The notes: generated by a model not told the origin, from the sequence alone. A stretch of DNA of 58,346 bases from an uncultured cyanobacterium (GCA_937883785.1 CALGDE010000111.1:1-58346), one strand, 5' to 3'; positions 1-9,547 are shown, numbered from the stretch's first letter. Numbers and translations: made by a program.

Positions 1-56
1 CTCTTACTCAAGCGGCTGGCGTCATAAATTAGACTTTTCAGACGTCCTCTAAGGAG

Positions 57-230
57 GTGGGTGAAACGCCGCCTCGCAGTCAAAAAGACGTTTCATCGCG
101 TGCTAAAGACGGGCTTAATGGCATTCAAGGCAGCGCGGACAAGTCGAAAATGAATACGCCGGAAAACTCAAAAGAGGCTAATACGGTGATTGATGACCTT
201 AAAAATGCTCTGAGTAATTCGGATAATTAA
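57..230 (+). CDS. Tail of an unidentified gene or a small hydrophilic ORF
   Basis: A reading frame is open from position 33 (after a TAG at 30-32) to a TAA at 228-230. The only in-frame starts are GTG 57 and a late ATG. The product is short and very polar, rich in Ser, Lys, Asp and Asn, and includes VIDDLKNALSNSDN at its end. I recognise no family. The strong plus-strand terminator 120 bases downstream suggests that a plus-strand transcript does end here. The frame is closed at its upstream side within the window, so it may be the remnant of a larger gene broken by the TAG, or simply non-coding. Confidence is low. Confidence 0.22.
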   Translation: MGETPPRSQKDVSSRAKDGLNGIQGSADKSKMNTPENSKEANTVIDDLKNALSNSDN

Positions 231-348
231 GACTTATAAAATATTTTACTTGAGCTGCCTCTTTGAAGGTTTAAAACGTCCTCAATAAGGCCTTGAGCGA
301 GCTTAAATGTTTTTTGGACGTAGTCAATACAAAAGTCGATTTTTTTGA

Positions 349-387
349 CGAAGGCGAAGAATTTTACTTTCTTCGCCTTCGTTTTTT
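349..387 (+). terminator. Rho-independent terminator
   Basis: An 11-bp perfect stem (CGAAGGCGAAG at 349-359 and CTTCGCCTTCG at 371-381) with an 11-base loop is followed directly by six T. The T tract lies only on the plus-strand side, so it ends plus-strand transcription coming from the left edge and insulates dnaK from it. Confidence 0.85.
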
Positions 388-628
388 AGTTGCCATCGAT
401 TTTCGACTGAGTTTTGTACGCGTTTTGGTGATGCTGTGATCCTCAGCCATGCTCCGTTGTTCGAACTGTAGCTTTCACCGTGCAGTTTCCAGAATGCAGC
501 TTTTCTCGGTGGTAGGGGGTAATCTATAAATCGAGGTTCCAATTGGGTTGGCAACTGAGGTAATCGCCCGCGCCGCCCCTTAAGCATCCACCATACTTAC
601 CGTTCACCCTCGCCGTACGGACAACACC

Positions 629-2800
629 ATGGGAAAGGTTATCGGCATCGACTTAGGCACCACCAATAGCTGTGTGGCCGTACTGGAAGGGGGACAGCCC
701 ATTGTGATCCCCAACACCGAAGGCGGTCGCACCACCCCAAGCATTGTGGCCTTTGCCAAAGGCGATGACCTGTTGGTGGGACAGCTTGCTAAGCGCCAGG
801 CGGTAACCAACGCAGAAAACACCATCTACAGCGTTAAGCGCTTTATCGGGCGACGGTGGGAGGAAACGGAACAGGAGCGCAGTACAGTGCCCTACAACTG
901 CGTTTCTGGGCGAGATAACACCGTTGATGTGCAAATTCGCGACAAAGTTTATACCCCCCAGCAAATCTCTGCCCGAGTTCTCAAGAAGCTGAAGCAAGAC
1001 GCAGAAAATTATTTAGGTGAGCCGGTGGATAAGGCGGTGATTACCGTGCCGGCCTACTTTACCGATGCCCAGCGCCAGGCCACCAAGGACGCTGGGCAAA
1101 TTGCTGGGCTTGAAGTGTTGCGAATCATTAATGAGCCCACCGCTGCTTCCCTGTCCTATGGAATGGATAAGCAGGATGTGGAACAGCGAATCCTGGTGTT
1201 TGACCTGGGTGGAGGCACCTTTGATGTGTCAATTTTGCAGCTTGGGGACGGGGTGTTTGAAGTTAATGCCACCGCCGGCAATAACCACTTGGGCGGCGAC
1301 GATTTTGACCAATGTGTGCTGCGGTGGATCTTAGAGGAATTTAAGAAGCAAGAGGGGATTGATTTATCGTCGGATAAGATGGCGACCCAGCGGCTACGAG
1401 AGGCGGCGGAACGGGCAAAAATTGAGCTGTCCAGCACTCAAACCACTGCTATCAACCTGCCATTTATCACCGCTGACGAAACCGGTCCCAAAAACCTGGA
1501 AATAGAGCTGTCTCGCCCCCAGTTTGAAACCTTGGTATCGGAGCTGGTGCAGGCCTCCATGGAGCCCGTAAAGCAAGCCTTGAAAGATAGCGGGCTACAA
1601 CCAGACAACATTGACCGAATTATTTTAGTGGGGGGATCCACGCGCATCCCAGCGGTGCAGCATGCCGTAAGCGATTTCTTCGGGGGCAAGATTCCTGATC
1701 GCTCCGTTAATCCTGATGAAGCGGTTGCCCTAGGGGCGGCGATTCAAGCAGGGGTCCTTGGGGGCGAGGTGCAGGATTTATTACTGCTGGATGTGACGCC
1801 GTTGTCCTTGGGTATTGAAACGTTGGGTGGGGTCTTTACCCGGGTTATTGAGCGCAATACCACCATTCCCAGCAGTAAATCCCAGGTGTTTTCCACGGCG
1901 GTGGATGGGCAGCGGTCTGTGGAAATTCAGGTCCTCCAAGGGGAGCGGGCGATGGCTGAGGACAATAAGAGCCTGGGGCAGTTTTTGCTAGACGGAATCC
2001 CACCGGCTCCTCGGGGACTGCCACAAATTGAGGTGACCTTTGAAATTGATGCGGACGGCATTTTAAATGTGTCGGCGTTAGATAAAGGCACCGGTAAGGC
2101 CCAGAGCATCAGCATTAGCAACACGGGGGGGCTGAGCAGCGAAGAGGTGGATATGATGCGCCGGGAGGCGGATTTCTTTGCGGAGGAAGACCAGCGACGT
2201 CAGGCGATCGCCGTATTGCGCAATGAGGCGGAGAATTTAATCGTGAGCTACGAAGGGGCACTGGAAGACAATGCGGCCCTGCTAGACGACATTGCTCGCC
2301 AGAACCTGTTGACATTGGTCAACCGGGTGCGGGCTGCGTCAGCAAATGATGAGGTGGAGGAAAGCGAATTCCAAGAAGCGGTGGACGAACTGCGCCAAGG
2401 ACTGCTGGATATTGGACGCTCTGTGTACGGCGAAACGGACGACAGGAAAAAAGCAGATTCTCCCAAACCGGCTCCGGCCCCTACGCCAGCACCTGCTGCC
2501 ACTGGAGAAGACGGCTACGATAATCGCGATAATCATTCTACGGAAGAAATTTTAGAGGGACTAGAGGGCTTGATTGATAGTCCTGCCGATGCGACTAGGG
2601 TCGCAGATCCAGCAATGATGAGCGCCACGGCCCAAGGAGTCTCCCCCGGTGACAATTCCAGTTCTGACGAGCTAGGGGACGATTTGGACCTGGGAGGCGA
2701 CGACTTGGACCTGGGAGGCGACGACTTTGACCTGGATCTAGGGGACGATATGGACTACGACAGCGCCACCGTCACCGCCGATTATGAGGCGATCGAGTAA
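629..2800 (+). CDS. dnaK: Chaperone DnaK, long cyanobacterial (DnaK3-like) paralogue
   Basis: Hsp70 chaperone that binds unfolded peptides under an ATPase cycle driven by DnaJ and GrpE. The 723-residue product has the N-terminal nucleotide-binding motif GIDLGTTNS at residue 6, the phosphate motif [10 protein letters not shown] near 192, [10 protein letters not shown] near 335 and a normal peptide-binding domain. It exceeds the usual 630-640 residues because of a Pro/Ala-rich linker and an acidic tail made of repeated (D)DLDLGGD units. Cyanobacteria carry several DnaK proteins; a long one with an extended tail located next to dnaJ fits the DnaK3 type, which is reported to be thylakoid-associated. 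That assignment is inferred from length and neighbourhood. ATG 629 is preceded by no obvious Shine-Dalgarno sequence. dnaJ follows after 338 bases, so it may have its own promoter. Confidence 0.95.
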   Translation: MGKVIGIDLGTTNSCVAVLEGGQPIVIPNTEGGRTTPSIVAFAKGDDLLVGQLAKRQAVTNAENTIYSVKRFIGRRWEETEQERSTVPYNCVSGRDNTVDVQIRDKVYTPQQISARVLKKLKQDAENYLGEPVDKAVITVPAYFTDAQRQATKDAGQIAGLEVLRIINEPTAASLSYGMDKQDVEQRILVFDLGGGTFDVSILQLGDGVFEVNATAGNNHLGGDDFDQCVLRWILEEFKKQEGIDLSSDKMATQRLREAAERAKIELSSTQTTAINLPFITADETGPKNLEIELSRPQFETLVSELVQASMEPVKQALKDSGLQPDNIDRIILVGGSTRIPAVQHAVSDFFGGKIPDRSVNPDEAVALGAAIQAGVLGGEVQDLLLLDVTPLSLGIETLGGVFTRVIERNTTIPSSKSQVFSTAVDGQRSVEIQVLQGERAMAEDNKSLGQFLLDGIPPAPRGLPQIEVTFEIDADGILNVSALDKGTGKAQSISISNTGGLSSEEVDMMRREADFFAEEDQRRQAIAVLRNEAENLIVSYEGALEDNAALLDDIARQNLLTLVNRVRAASANDEVEESEFQEAVDELRQGLLDIGRSVYGETDDRKKADSPKPAPAPTPAPAATGEDGYDNRDNHSTEEILEGLEGLIDSPADATRVADPAMMSATAQGVSPGDNSSSDELGDDLDLGGDDLDLGGDDFDLDLGDDMDYDSATVTADYEAIE
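2678..2740 (+). repeat. Three tandem 21-bp units in the dnaK tail
   Basis: Units at 2678-2698, 2699-2719 and 2720-2740. The first two differ at one base and the third is diverged. They encode repeats of the type DDLDLGG in frame, extending the acidic C-terminus of DnaK. Confidence 0.85.
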
Positions 2801-3138
2801 GGGCATTAAGCGTCGCCAGGCTAGAAACTCAGAAGGGCTGCCGAGATTAGCTCCGCCAGTGATCGGTGAGGCGATTAAGCATTGCCGAGCTGGCGCAGTC
2901 GATGAAACCCACAAAACACGGTGGGGTTAGGTAGAAACATCCGCACGTTGTAAATAAGAAAACTTTAAGATTGGCGTTTATGATGGTTCAGAATAACCAT
3001 TGATTCTGGACTACAACCTGGGTATTTAACACGTAAACTTAATGCGTGTTTTGTCCATTAATCAGGCGCAATGGCAAAAAGGGTTGTTTGTTCGAGCCCC
3101 GTTTTATTGATAGTTCTACGGATTGAAGCAAGTACGCT
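2801..3138. other. Gene-free spacer between dnaK and dnaJ
   Basis: 338 bases without a convincing coding frame. I see only weak hairpins: AACCCAC/GTGGGGTT near 2909-2930, TGGTT/AACCA near 2983-3000, and an AACACG/CGTGTT stem followed by a short T run near 3028-3055 that could be a weak terminator. Promoter elements for dnaJ could not be fixed. Confidence 0.4.
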
Positions 3139-4269
3139 ATGTCAAGCGATTACTACGAGATTTTAGGCGTTGCGCGCACGGCAGATAAGGACGAACTCAA
3201 GCGTGCCTATCGTCGCCTTGCTCGTAAGTATCATCCGGACGTAAACAAGGAGCCGGGGGCTGAAGATCGCTTCAAGGACATCAATAAAGCCTATGAGGTG
3301 TTGTCAGAGCCGGAAATGCGGGCTCGCTATGATCGGTTTGGAGAAGCTGGCGTGTCTGGTGCAGCGGCTGGTGGAGCTGGCTTCCAAGACATGGGCGATA
3401 TGGGCGGATTTGCCGATATTTTTGAAAGCTTTTTTGGGGGCTTTGGTGGAGCTGCTGCGGGCGGCGGTGGACGACGGCGATCGGGACCGGTGCGTGGCGA
3501 TGATTTGCGCCTGGATCTAAAGCTGGACTTTTCTGATGCAGTTTTCGGGGGCGAAAAAGAAATTCGCATCAGCCATCTGGAAAACTGTGCCACCTGTAGC
3601 GGATCTGGCGCAAAGCCTGGGACTCGCCCCAAAACCTGTAGCACCTGTGGCGGTTCTGGACAGGTACGTCGTGCAACCCGCACCCCTTTTGGTAGCTTTG
3701 CCCAAGTGTCTGCATGCCCCACCTGTGATGGATCGGGTCAGGTTATTGAGGATAAGTGCGGTGACTGTAGCGGACGGGGAACTAAGCAGGAAACTAAGAC
3801 TTTAAAAATTGCCATTCCGGCAGGGGTAGATAATGGAACGCGGCTGCGGGTGTCCGGCGAAGGAGATGCAGGTAAGATCAATGGACCTTCGGGCGACTTG
3901 TACGTTTACTTGTTTGTAAACGAAGACAATCGCTTCAAGCGGGACGGCATTAACGTCAGCTCTGATGTAAAAGTGGGCTATCTCCAGGCGATCTTAGGCT
4001 GCGAGATGGAAGTGGATACCATTGACGGCAAAGAGTCAGTGGAAATTCCGGCAGGGACTCAGCCAGAAACAGTGTTAACTCTGGAAGGAAAAGGGGTGCC
4101 TCGATTGGGGAATCCGGTGAGCCGTGGAAATCATTTGTTGACGGTGAAGGTGGTCATTCCCACAAAAGTGCCGAAGGAAGAGCGGGATTTGTTGATTCAA
4201 TTGGCAAAGGTGCGTGGTGAAAAAACTGGTAAAGGAGGCGTTGGCTTTCTAGGTAATTTGTTTACTTAG
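3139..4269 (+). CDS. dnaJ: Chaperone DnaJ (Hsp40, type I)
   Basis: Co-chaperone that stimulates the DnaK ATPase and delivers substrates. The 376-residue protein has all four type I parts: a J domain with the invariant HPD at KYHPDVN (about residue 33), a Gly/Phe-rich linker ([16 protein letters not shown]), four CxxCxGxG zinc-finger repeats ([32 protein letters not shown]) and the C-terminal substrate-binding region. Length is normal for the family. It lies downstream of dnaK in the same direction and ahead of a TusA-like gene and rsgA, an arrangement I associate with several cyanobacteria. This supports pairing with the long DnaK. Confidence 0.96.
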   Translation: MSSDYYEILGVARTADKDELKRAYRRLARKYHPDVNKEPGAEDRFKDINKAYEVLSEPEMRARYDRFGEAGVSGAAAGGAGFQDMGDMGGFADIFESFFGGFGGAAAGGGGRRRSGPVRGDDLRLDLKLDFSDAVFGGEKEIRISHLENCATCSGSGAKPGTRPKTCSTCGGSGQVRRATRTPFGSFAQVSACPTCDGSGQVIEDKCGDCSGRGTKQETKTLKIAIPAGVDNGTRLRVSGEGDAGKINGPSGDLYVYLFVNEDNRFKRDGINVSSDVKVGYLQAILGCEMEVDTIDGKESVEIPAGTQPETVLTLEGKGVPRLGNPVSRGNHLLTVKVVIPTKVPKEERDLLIQLAKVRGEKTGKGGVGFLGNLFT

Positions 4270-4438
4270 AACGACACTCTTGAACCTAAGTTCTGAAAGA
4301 GGATCTTCAAGCCAAAGACACAAAGTGCCCTAGAAACACAACTGCAATATCAGGTTTTGTTGATATCTTAGAGTGAGTCTCTGAGGTGGCAAGCCTCAGG
4401 TCAAGAAGGTCAGGGCAACATTAGGGATTTGGAAATCT

Positions 4439-4723
4439 ATGAGTGCGATCGCTCCCCAAAACAGTCAATCGAATCGTTCAGAGGACTCCATTGACGTCAC
4501 CCTGGATTTGCGGGGAACGCCATGTCCCATTAATTTTGTGCGTACCAAGCTACAACTACAAAAAATGGCGGCGGGGCAACGGTTGGAGGTATTAATCGAT
4601 CCTGGAGAGCCCACGGAACAGGTGCCGGACAGCTTAGCGGTGGCGGGGTTTCCCGTGGAGGAATTAATCGACTGCGGCGAGCATTTTGTCCTACGGGTGT
4701 GCAAACCCGATAGCGAGTCCTGA
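4439..4723 (+). CDS. TusA/SirA-family sulfur-carrier-like protein
   Basis: A 94-residue protein of the TusA/SirA/YedF fold, small proteins that carry sulfane sulfur on a Cys for tRNA thiolation or molybdenum-cofactor work. The diagnostic N-terminal strand LDLRGTPCPINFVRTK is present around residues 24-40. The family motif is CPxP; here it reads CPIN, so the active-site Cys and first Pro are kept but the second Pro is lost, which may mark a cyanobacterial subfamily with a changed role. The stop overlaps the rsgA start by one base (TGATG at 4721-4725), so the two are probably translationally coupled. Confidence 0.8.
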   Translation: MSAIAPQNSQSNRSEDSIDVTLDLRGTPCPINFVRTKLQLQKMAAGQRLEVLIDPGEPTEQVPDSLAVAGFPVEELIDCGEHFVLRVCKPDSES

Positions 4724-5997
4724 TGGCGGCGAAGGATTTAAAACAGGGCAAAGGCGCGGCGAAGAGAAGCGCGGATATCAGTACAAATAGTTTCAGTACA
4801 AATAGTCAAGGCACGAAAATTGGCAGCCATATTGGCGGCAATAGTCGTGACGACTTAACGGGCATCGCTGAAACCAGTTTGACGGGCACGGTGGTGGCGG
4901 TGCAGGCCAATTATTATTGGGTGCGGCTGGACCAGGTGCCGATGGCGGAGTCTCCCCGGCGTCTGTTGTGTACTCGACGGGCGCGGCTCAAAAAGGTTGG
5001 GCAGCGGGTGGCTGTGGGCGATCGCGTTACCGTTGAAGAGCCGGATTGGCAGGGACAGCGGGGGGCGATCGCCCAGGTAAGCCCTCGACGGAGCTATTTG
5101 GATCGCCCGCCCATCGCCAATGTGGATCGAATTTTACTGGTGTTTTCCCTGGCGGAACCGGCGCTGGATTTTAACCAGCTAAGTCGATTTTTAATTAAGG
5201 CCGAATCAACGGGAATTGATATTTGTCTATGTTTAAATAAGCGAGACTTGGTGGGCGATTCCTTCCTGAACTCAGTGCTGGAAAGTTTGGATCGTTGGGG
5301 ATACCAGCCTATCGTCACCAGCGTGGTGAAGGATCCCCATCTGGCAGAATTGCGATCGCCCCTAGCCGGGGTCACCACCGTAGTGGCAGGACCGTCGGGG
5401 GTGGGAAAATCTAGCACCATTAACGCCCTAATTCCCACGGCGCAGCTACGGGTAAACGCCGTATCGGGAAAGCTCGCCCGGGGACGACACACCACACGCC
5501 ATGTGGAACTGTTTGAGCTGCCGGGGGGAGGGCTGCTAGCGGATACGCCAGGATTTAATCAGCCTGCCCTTAGCTGTACCCCCGAAGCGCTGGCGGGGTA
5601 TTTTCCCGAAATTCGCCGTCGTTTGGCACAGAAGCAGTGTCGCTACGGAAACTGCCGCCATCGCGATGAACCGGGGTGCGCCGTGGGGGACGATTGGGAG
5701 CGCTATGACCTGTATTTAGAACTGCTGGAAGAGGCGGAGCTTTTTGAGGAGCAGCAGCGGCAGCAGGTGGAGGAGGATCCGAAGTTCAAGCGCAAGGTGA
5801 CTCGGGATGGGCAGGAGGTGTACGAGCCTCGGTTAGCCAGCCAGCGCTATCGCAGGCAATCCCGGCGATCGCAGCACCAAACCCTAGAAGACTTGGTGTG
5901 GGATCAGGAACAGGCGGAATTGGAGCCCGATGAGCTCGACGGGGAGTTTGCTACGGATTTGGAAGAGCCCCCTTGGCATTCAGACGCAGATCGGTAG
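4723..5997 (+). CDS. rsgA: Ribosome biogenesis GTPase RsgA
   Basis: Circularly permuted GTPase that helps late maturation of the 30S subunit. The permuted motif order is visible: an OB-fold start (TGTVVAVQANYYWVRLD, from about residue 54), the G4 motif NKRD, then the G1 P-loop GPSGVGKSS, then G3 DTPGF. A Cys/His zinc cluster CRYGNCRHRDEPGC follows. At 424 residues it is longer than the usual 300-350. The first roughly 50 residues are low complexity and include the tandem STNSF/STNSQ, and the C-terminus is a charged extension, so the real start could be later. ATG 4723 is favoured by the one-base overlap with the TusA-like gene. Confidence 0.93.
   Translation: MAAKDLKQGKGAAKRSADISTNSFSTNSQGTKIGSHIGGNSRDDLTGIAETSLTGTVVAVQANYYWVRLDQVPMAESPRRLLCTRRARLKKVGQRVAVGDRVTVEEPDWQGQRGAIAQVSPRRSYLDRPPIANVDRILLVFSLAEPALDFNQLSRFLIKAESTGIDICLCLNKRDLVGDSFLNSVLESLDRWGYQPIVTSVVKDPHLAELRSPLAGVTTVVAGPSGVGKSSTINALIPTAQLRVNAVSGKLARGRHTTRHVELFELPGGGLLADTPGFNQPALSCTPEALAGYFPEIRRRLAQKQCRYGNCRHRDEPGCAVGDDWERYDLYLELLEEAELFEEQQRQQVEEDPKFKRKVTRDGQEVYEPRLASQRYRRQSRRSQHQTLEDLVWDQEQAELEPDELDGEFATDLEEPPWHSDADR
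4783..4813 (+). repeat. Two tandem 15-bp units in the rsgA 5' end
   Basis: The unit TTCAGTACAAATAGT-like sequence occurs twice in direct succession and encodes STNS twice in the low-complexity N-terminus of RsgA. It keeps the frame. Confidence 0.7.
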
Positions 5998-6044
5998 ATT
6001 ATGACCAAACGAAGTGAGCATAACCGTGACGGAACTGGGGCTAA

Positions 6045-6677
6045 ATGAGCTATCGACGGATTTTTGGGGTTATTGGAGTGTTAGCCCTGGGATTGGGGGG
6101 CTGCGATTGGTGGTCAACCCAGGGATCACCCGATTCCGTTGAGGCGATCGCCCCGTCACCGTCCCCCGCCGCCTCACCATCCCCATCCCCATCCCCGGGG
6201 CAGGGCTGGCATCGATATCAGTCCCCTCAAGGAGCCGCCAGCGTTCTATTTCCGGAAGAGCCCAAAGCGGACGTGAACCAAATTGAAACCCCCAACGGGA
6301 AAACCGAAATTTTCCTGGCTCGCCACGCGGATAACCAGCAAGGGCGCGTGTATTTATTTAGTCACAATGCCATTCCGGTTCCGAAGGACTCCTACCTGGA
6401 TATTGAGAAAGCTCTGAACGCCAGCCGCGACAGTTTAGCAAAGGGGATTTCGGCAACGGTGACCTCTGAAGTGAAGCTGCGCCTTAATGGTTTTCCTGGA
6501 CGGGAAATTCGCTTAACTCGTCCGGGGCAGTTTGCGGCTAAGGCTCGTATTTTCTATGCCAACGGCGTTTTGTATCAAGCTGTCGTTGGCGCAGAGGATG
6601 CCAAGTTGGACAATGAAGCAGTGATGACCTTTTTAAAGTCTATCCAGCTTAAAAAGTCCACGGGCAATCCTGGTTAG
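6045..6677 (+). CDS. Putative lipoprotein with a Pro/Ser linker
   Basis: A 210-residue protein with a signal peptide ending in a lipobox, LALGLGGC (Cys at about 20), so it is predicted to be exported and lipid-anchored. A spacer of repeated SPSP residues (about 37-52) separates the anchor from a globular domain that starts near WHRYQSPQGAASVLFPEEP. The opening of this domain, a short amphipathic segment ending in FP-x-P, resembles small PsbP-like or DUF1795-type domains, but I cannot assign it firmly. It lies 47 bases after rsgA in the same direction and may be cotranscribed. Function is unknown. Confidence 0.75.
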   Translation: MSYRRIFGVIGVLALGLGGCDWWSTQGSPDSVEAIAPSPSPAASPSPSPSPGQGWHRYQSPQGAASVLFPEEPKADVNQIETPNGKTEIFLARHADNQQGRVYLFSHNAIPVPKDSYLDIEKALNASRDSLAKGISATVTSEVKLRLNGFPGREIRLTRPGQFAAKARIFYANGVLYQAVVGAEDAKLDNEAVMTFLKSIQLKKSTGNPG

Positions 6678-6783
6678 GGCAAGCCTAGGTCGCCGATTAC
6701 ACCGGTAGCATCGGCGAAGGCGGGGGCAAAAACGTTAGGGCTGCTGTTTTGGCGACGCTAGAAAGAAGGTGCAAAATAAAGAG

Positions 6784-6860
6784 AAGTCCTGTTAAGTTTG
6801 TGGTCGATTGAAGTCGCGATCAATGTTGTGACTAATAGGGTCATAAAGGTCACAGGACTT
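6784..6860. repeat. Structured inverted-repeat block in the 6678-7025 spacer
   Basis: AAGTCCTGT at 6784-6792 and ACAGGACTT at 6852-6860 are perfect 9-bp inverted repeats. Between them lies a second stem, ATTGA...TCAAT. The outer arms resemble the ends of repeat family B (CGTAAGTCCTGT), so this may be a worn mobile element or a structured RNA. The rest of the 348-base spacer holds no convincing gene except the tandem repeats at 6953-7003. Confidence 0.5.
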
Positions 6861-6952
6861 TGCATCGAGACCTTGCATGGGGCTTTTGGGTGAGTCGCTG
6901 ATTGCGCCGATTTCTCTGTGTTGATTTTTTAACGCTAATTTCCTGGCATTGA

Positions 6953-7003
6953 TTCTTCCGCACCGTAAATTCTTTCGCGCCATAAATTTTTCCGCGCTAT
7001 ATT
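6953..7003. promoter_or_regulatory. Three tandem 17-bp direct repeats upstream of the HEAT/TPR gene
   Basis: Units at 6953-6969 (TTCTTCCGCACCGTAAA), 6970-6986 (TTCTTTCGCGCCATAAA) and 6987-7003 (TTTTTCCGCGCTATATT) follow each other without gap and end 22 bases before the ATG at 7026. The location, regular spacing and degeneracy suggest a multi-site binding region or leader element rather than coding DNA. No known factor is assigned. Confidence 0.6.
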
Positions 7004-7025
7004 TGCCATTCTCTTCGATACTTCT

Positions 7026-8600
7026 ATGGGACTGACTTGGTGGTTGACGATTTTTATTTTGGGAAGCGGCGCAGCAGGATCACTACCGGCGGCGGGACAG
7101 CCCCATAAGTCAGTGGCAGAGCTGGTGGCAGATCAGTCCATGGCTCAGTCTGAAGTGCTGGCTCAGAAAATGGTCTTTGAGACTCCTTTGCTTCTAGCCC
7201 AATCCGATGGGGGCTCTAGCGAAGACCAGGAAGAGGACTCCGGTGGCGGGGGCGGTATGCGGCGGTGGCTGTTGCTGGGGGGCGGCGGCATTGTAGGCGG
7301 CGGAATTTTGGCCGGAGGCGCGTGGATGTTTCTGCGGCGTCGCGGTGATGAAGATTACGATGACGAGCTAGATGATGGTGGGGATGACCTAGAAGGGGAT
7401 GAGGTGGTTGTGGGGGCGATCGCCGATGAGGACGATGGACCTACACCGATGACAGTGGATGTGGTGGGTAGTGCGGGGTCCGGCGATGGGGACAGCGGCA
7501 CAGCGACGAGAGAGAAGGATGCCAACCCCGTTAGCGAAGGGAAAGATAGGGCGGGCGCCGTGGCTCGGGTGAAGGATGGATCGTTGCCCACACGGGTGTT
7601 GCCCCCTACCAAAGCGGACCGGCTACTGGCAGAGCTACGAGATCCCAGTGCCTCGGTGCGGCGGCGAGCCATTTGGAATTTGGGTGAGCGGGGGGATTCT
7701 CGGGCGATCGCTCCACTAATGGAGCTATTGGTTACCGCCGATTCCCAGCAGCGCAGCATTATTTTGGCCGTGCTGTCGGAAATTGGCACCCGCACTTTGC
7801 GCCCTATGGAGCGGGCCATGGCCATTTCCCTCCAGGACAGCGACCCCGAGGTCCGTCTAAATGCCATTCGTGATTTAACCCAGGTGTATGACCGCTTTAC
7901 CCAGGTCAGTCGAATGTTGGCTTACGCCACTGAAGATGAAAATGAGACGGTGCAAAAGACGGCAAAGTGGGCACTGGGTAAGCTAAATAGCCTACGGATG
8001 ACTTCGGAAGAGGCGGCGGACAAGGTCGCCGACGGGGGTAGCGCTGGAATCAATATTGCCGGCGATGGGGACGGAGCACTGCTGCTAGAGCAGGCGCGCC
8101 GAGCCTGTGACGATAAAGATTATGACCAGGCGTCCACGCTGGTGGCGGAGGCGCTGGCCCAGGACCCCAGTCATCCCAAGGGACATTTGCTGGTGGCAGA
8201 AATTGCGGCGGTCCAAGACCATCCAGTGAGAGCAGTGGTGGCGGAACAACAGGCGCGGGATTGCGCTTGGGATCGGGGGGATAGTGCTACGGTGATCGCC
8301 ATTCAGGAGAACTGGCTAGCCCGGGAAATTGATCCTGACCGGGCAGCCCTGTGCCATGCTCAGGCCATTCAGGCACTACGGGCTAGTCAAACCGATGATG
8401 CCTTAGGTCTTTTGGATGAGGCGCTGGTGTGCAACCCTTACAATCCCGATGTTTACATGGCGCGGGCACGGGTACTGCGACAACAGGGCAAATTAGGAGA
8501 AGCGTGCGTCCATTGGCAAAAAGCCCAGGAAATTTATTTAGATTTAGGAGATGTAAAGGCTTTGCGTTGTGTGCAGCAGCTTTTGCAAAAGTTTGGCTAA
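7026..8600 (+). CDS. Membrane-anchored HEAT-repeat and TPR protein
   Basis: A 524-residue protein that I read as a scaffold. It starts with a signal-like hydrophobic segment (WWLTIFILGSGAAG), then a Gly-rich stretch and a transmembrane helix around residues 78-103 (LLLGGGGIVGGGILAGGAW) followed by RRR, which sets the C-terminal part on the cytoplasmic side. A very acidic linker leads to HEAT-like repeats at about 195-320 (DPSASVRRRAIWNLGERGD; DSDPEVRLNAIRDL; DENETVQKTAKWALGKL), then TPR-like helices from about 350 to the end (QDPSHPKGHLLVAEIAA; NPYNPDVYMARARVLRQQGK). These repeats bind other proteins; the partner is unknown. The three 17-bp repeats lie just upstream. Confidence 0.8.
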   Translation: MGLTWWLTIFILGSGAAGSLPAAGQPHKSVAELVADQSMAQSEVLAQKMVFETPLLLAQSDGGSSEDQEEDSGGGGGMRRWLLLGGGGIVGGGILAGGAWMFLRRRGDEDYDDELDDGGDDLEGDEVVVGAIADEDDGPTPMTVDVVGSAGSGDGDSGTATREKDANPVSEGKDRAGAVARVKDGSLPTRVLPPTKADRLLAELRDPSASVRRRAIWNLGERGDSRAIAPLMELLVTADSQQRSIILAVLSEIGTRTLRPMERAMAISLQDSDPEVRLNAIRDLTQVYDRFTQVSRMLAYATEDENETVQKTAKWALGKLNSLRMTSEEAADKVADGGSAGINIAGDGDGALLLEQARRACDDKDYDQASTLVAEALAQDPSHPKGHLLVAEIAAVQDHPVRAVVAEQQARDCAWDRGDSATVIAIQENWLAREIDPDRAALCHAQAIQALRASQTDDALGLLDEALVCNPYNPDVYMARARVLRQQGKLGEACVHWQKAQEIYLDLGDVKALRCVQQLLQKFG

Positions 8601-8774
8601 CATGGTCGCTTGTTCCCAATCCGGGATCCGCTTGCACCATGGGCTTTTCCAACGCGTTATAAGCAGCGCCGCTCAGGACTCAGACATCATTTCTTATGCA
8701 CCTGAATGGGACTGCGAATCCTATGGAAGTTTGGCGAATAGAAGTGCTGACTCAAATGGGAGTTTTGATCAAAG

Positions 8775-9533
8775 TTGACTGAAACGGTGTTGGAAATACG
8801 GGGAGCGGGGCAGCGGTTTAATGAAGCGGGCTGGGCATTGCGGGATATCTCCCTAGGGGTCGCCCCAGGGGAACGGGTAGCGCTTATTGGACCATCCGGG
8901 GCGGGAAAAAGTACGTTGCTGTCGTGGCTAAATGGATCGCGATTCCCCACCGTCGGCGAAATTGTAGTGCTGGGGCAGTCTCTGCATCGTCTAAACACAT
9001 CCCGACGGCGCAAGGTGCAGCGGCAAATTGGCACCATTTATCAGCAGTTTCATTTGATCAACAACCTTAGCGTTCTCCATAACGTCAATGCTGGGCGATT
9101 GGGCTATTGGCCCCTTTGGAAGTCGATTTTGTCCCTGTTGGTGCCGGTCAATGTGCCCCACTGTCGCCAACTATTGGACCAGGTGGGCATTGGAGAGCAA
9201 ATTTATAAGCCCCTCACCCAGCTATCAGGGGGACAGCAGCAGCGGGTGGCGATCGCCCGAGTCTTGATGCAGAACCCGCAAATTGTTTTGGCGGACGAAC
9301 CGGTGTCTAGCTTGGACCCTGAGCGATCGCGAGCCATTGTGGATTTACTGACTCAGCTTTGTAGCGATCGCGGAAAAACCCTGGTGGCGAGCCTGCACAC
9401 GGTGGATTTAGCGCAAAAATATTTTGATCGAGCGATCGCCCTTAAAAACGGCAGGCTTTTGTTCGACAAACCCATGGCGGCAGTGACGAGTCAGGATTTA
9501 AGCCAGTTGTACGAAAGCCAGGATCAGGACTAA
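8775..9533 (+). CDS. Phosphonate-type ABC transporter ATP-binding protein (PhnC-like), orphan
   Basis: An ABC ATPase of the PhnC/metal-oxyanion class with Walker A GPSGAGKST, Q-loop YQQFHLI, signature LSGGQQQRVAIARVL, Walker B IVLADEP and the switch His in ASLHTVDLA. The region between the Q-loop and the signature, including a YWPLW segment, is typical of PhnC. PhnC would energise phosphonate or phosphite uptake together with PhnD and PhnE, but no binding protein or permease gene lies in this window. The start is TTG 8775, the first possible start after an in-frame stop; GTG 8787 is an alternative. The specific substrate is an inference from family resemblance. Confidence 0.82.
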   Translation: MTETVLEIRGAGQRFNEAGWALRDISLGVAPGERVALIGPSGAGKSTLLSWLNGSRFPTVGEIVVLGQSLHRLNTSRRRKVQRQIGTIYQQFHLINNLSVLHNVNAGRLGYWPLWKSILSLLVPVNVPHCRQLLDQVGIGEQIYKPLTQLSGGQQQRVAIARVLMQNPQIVLADEPVSSLDPERSRAIVDLLTQLCSDRGKTLVASLHTVDLAQKYFDRAIALKNGRLLFDKPMAAVTSQDLSQLYESQDQD

Positions 9534-9547
9534 ATCGCGCACCGCAG

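Noticed and set aside
3085-3105. GTTCGAGCCCCG, which resembles a tRNA T arm
   Set aside because: No acceptor, D or anticodon arms can be built around it.
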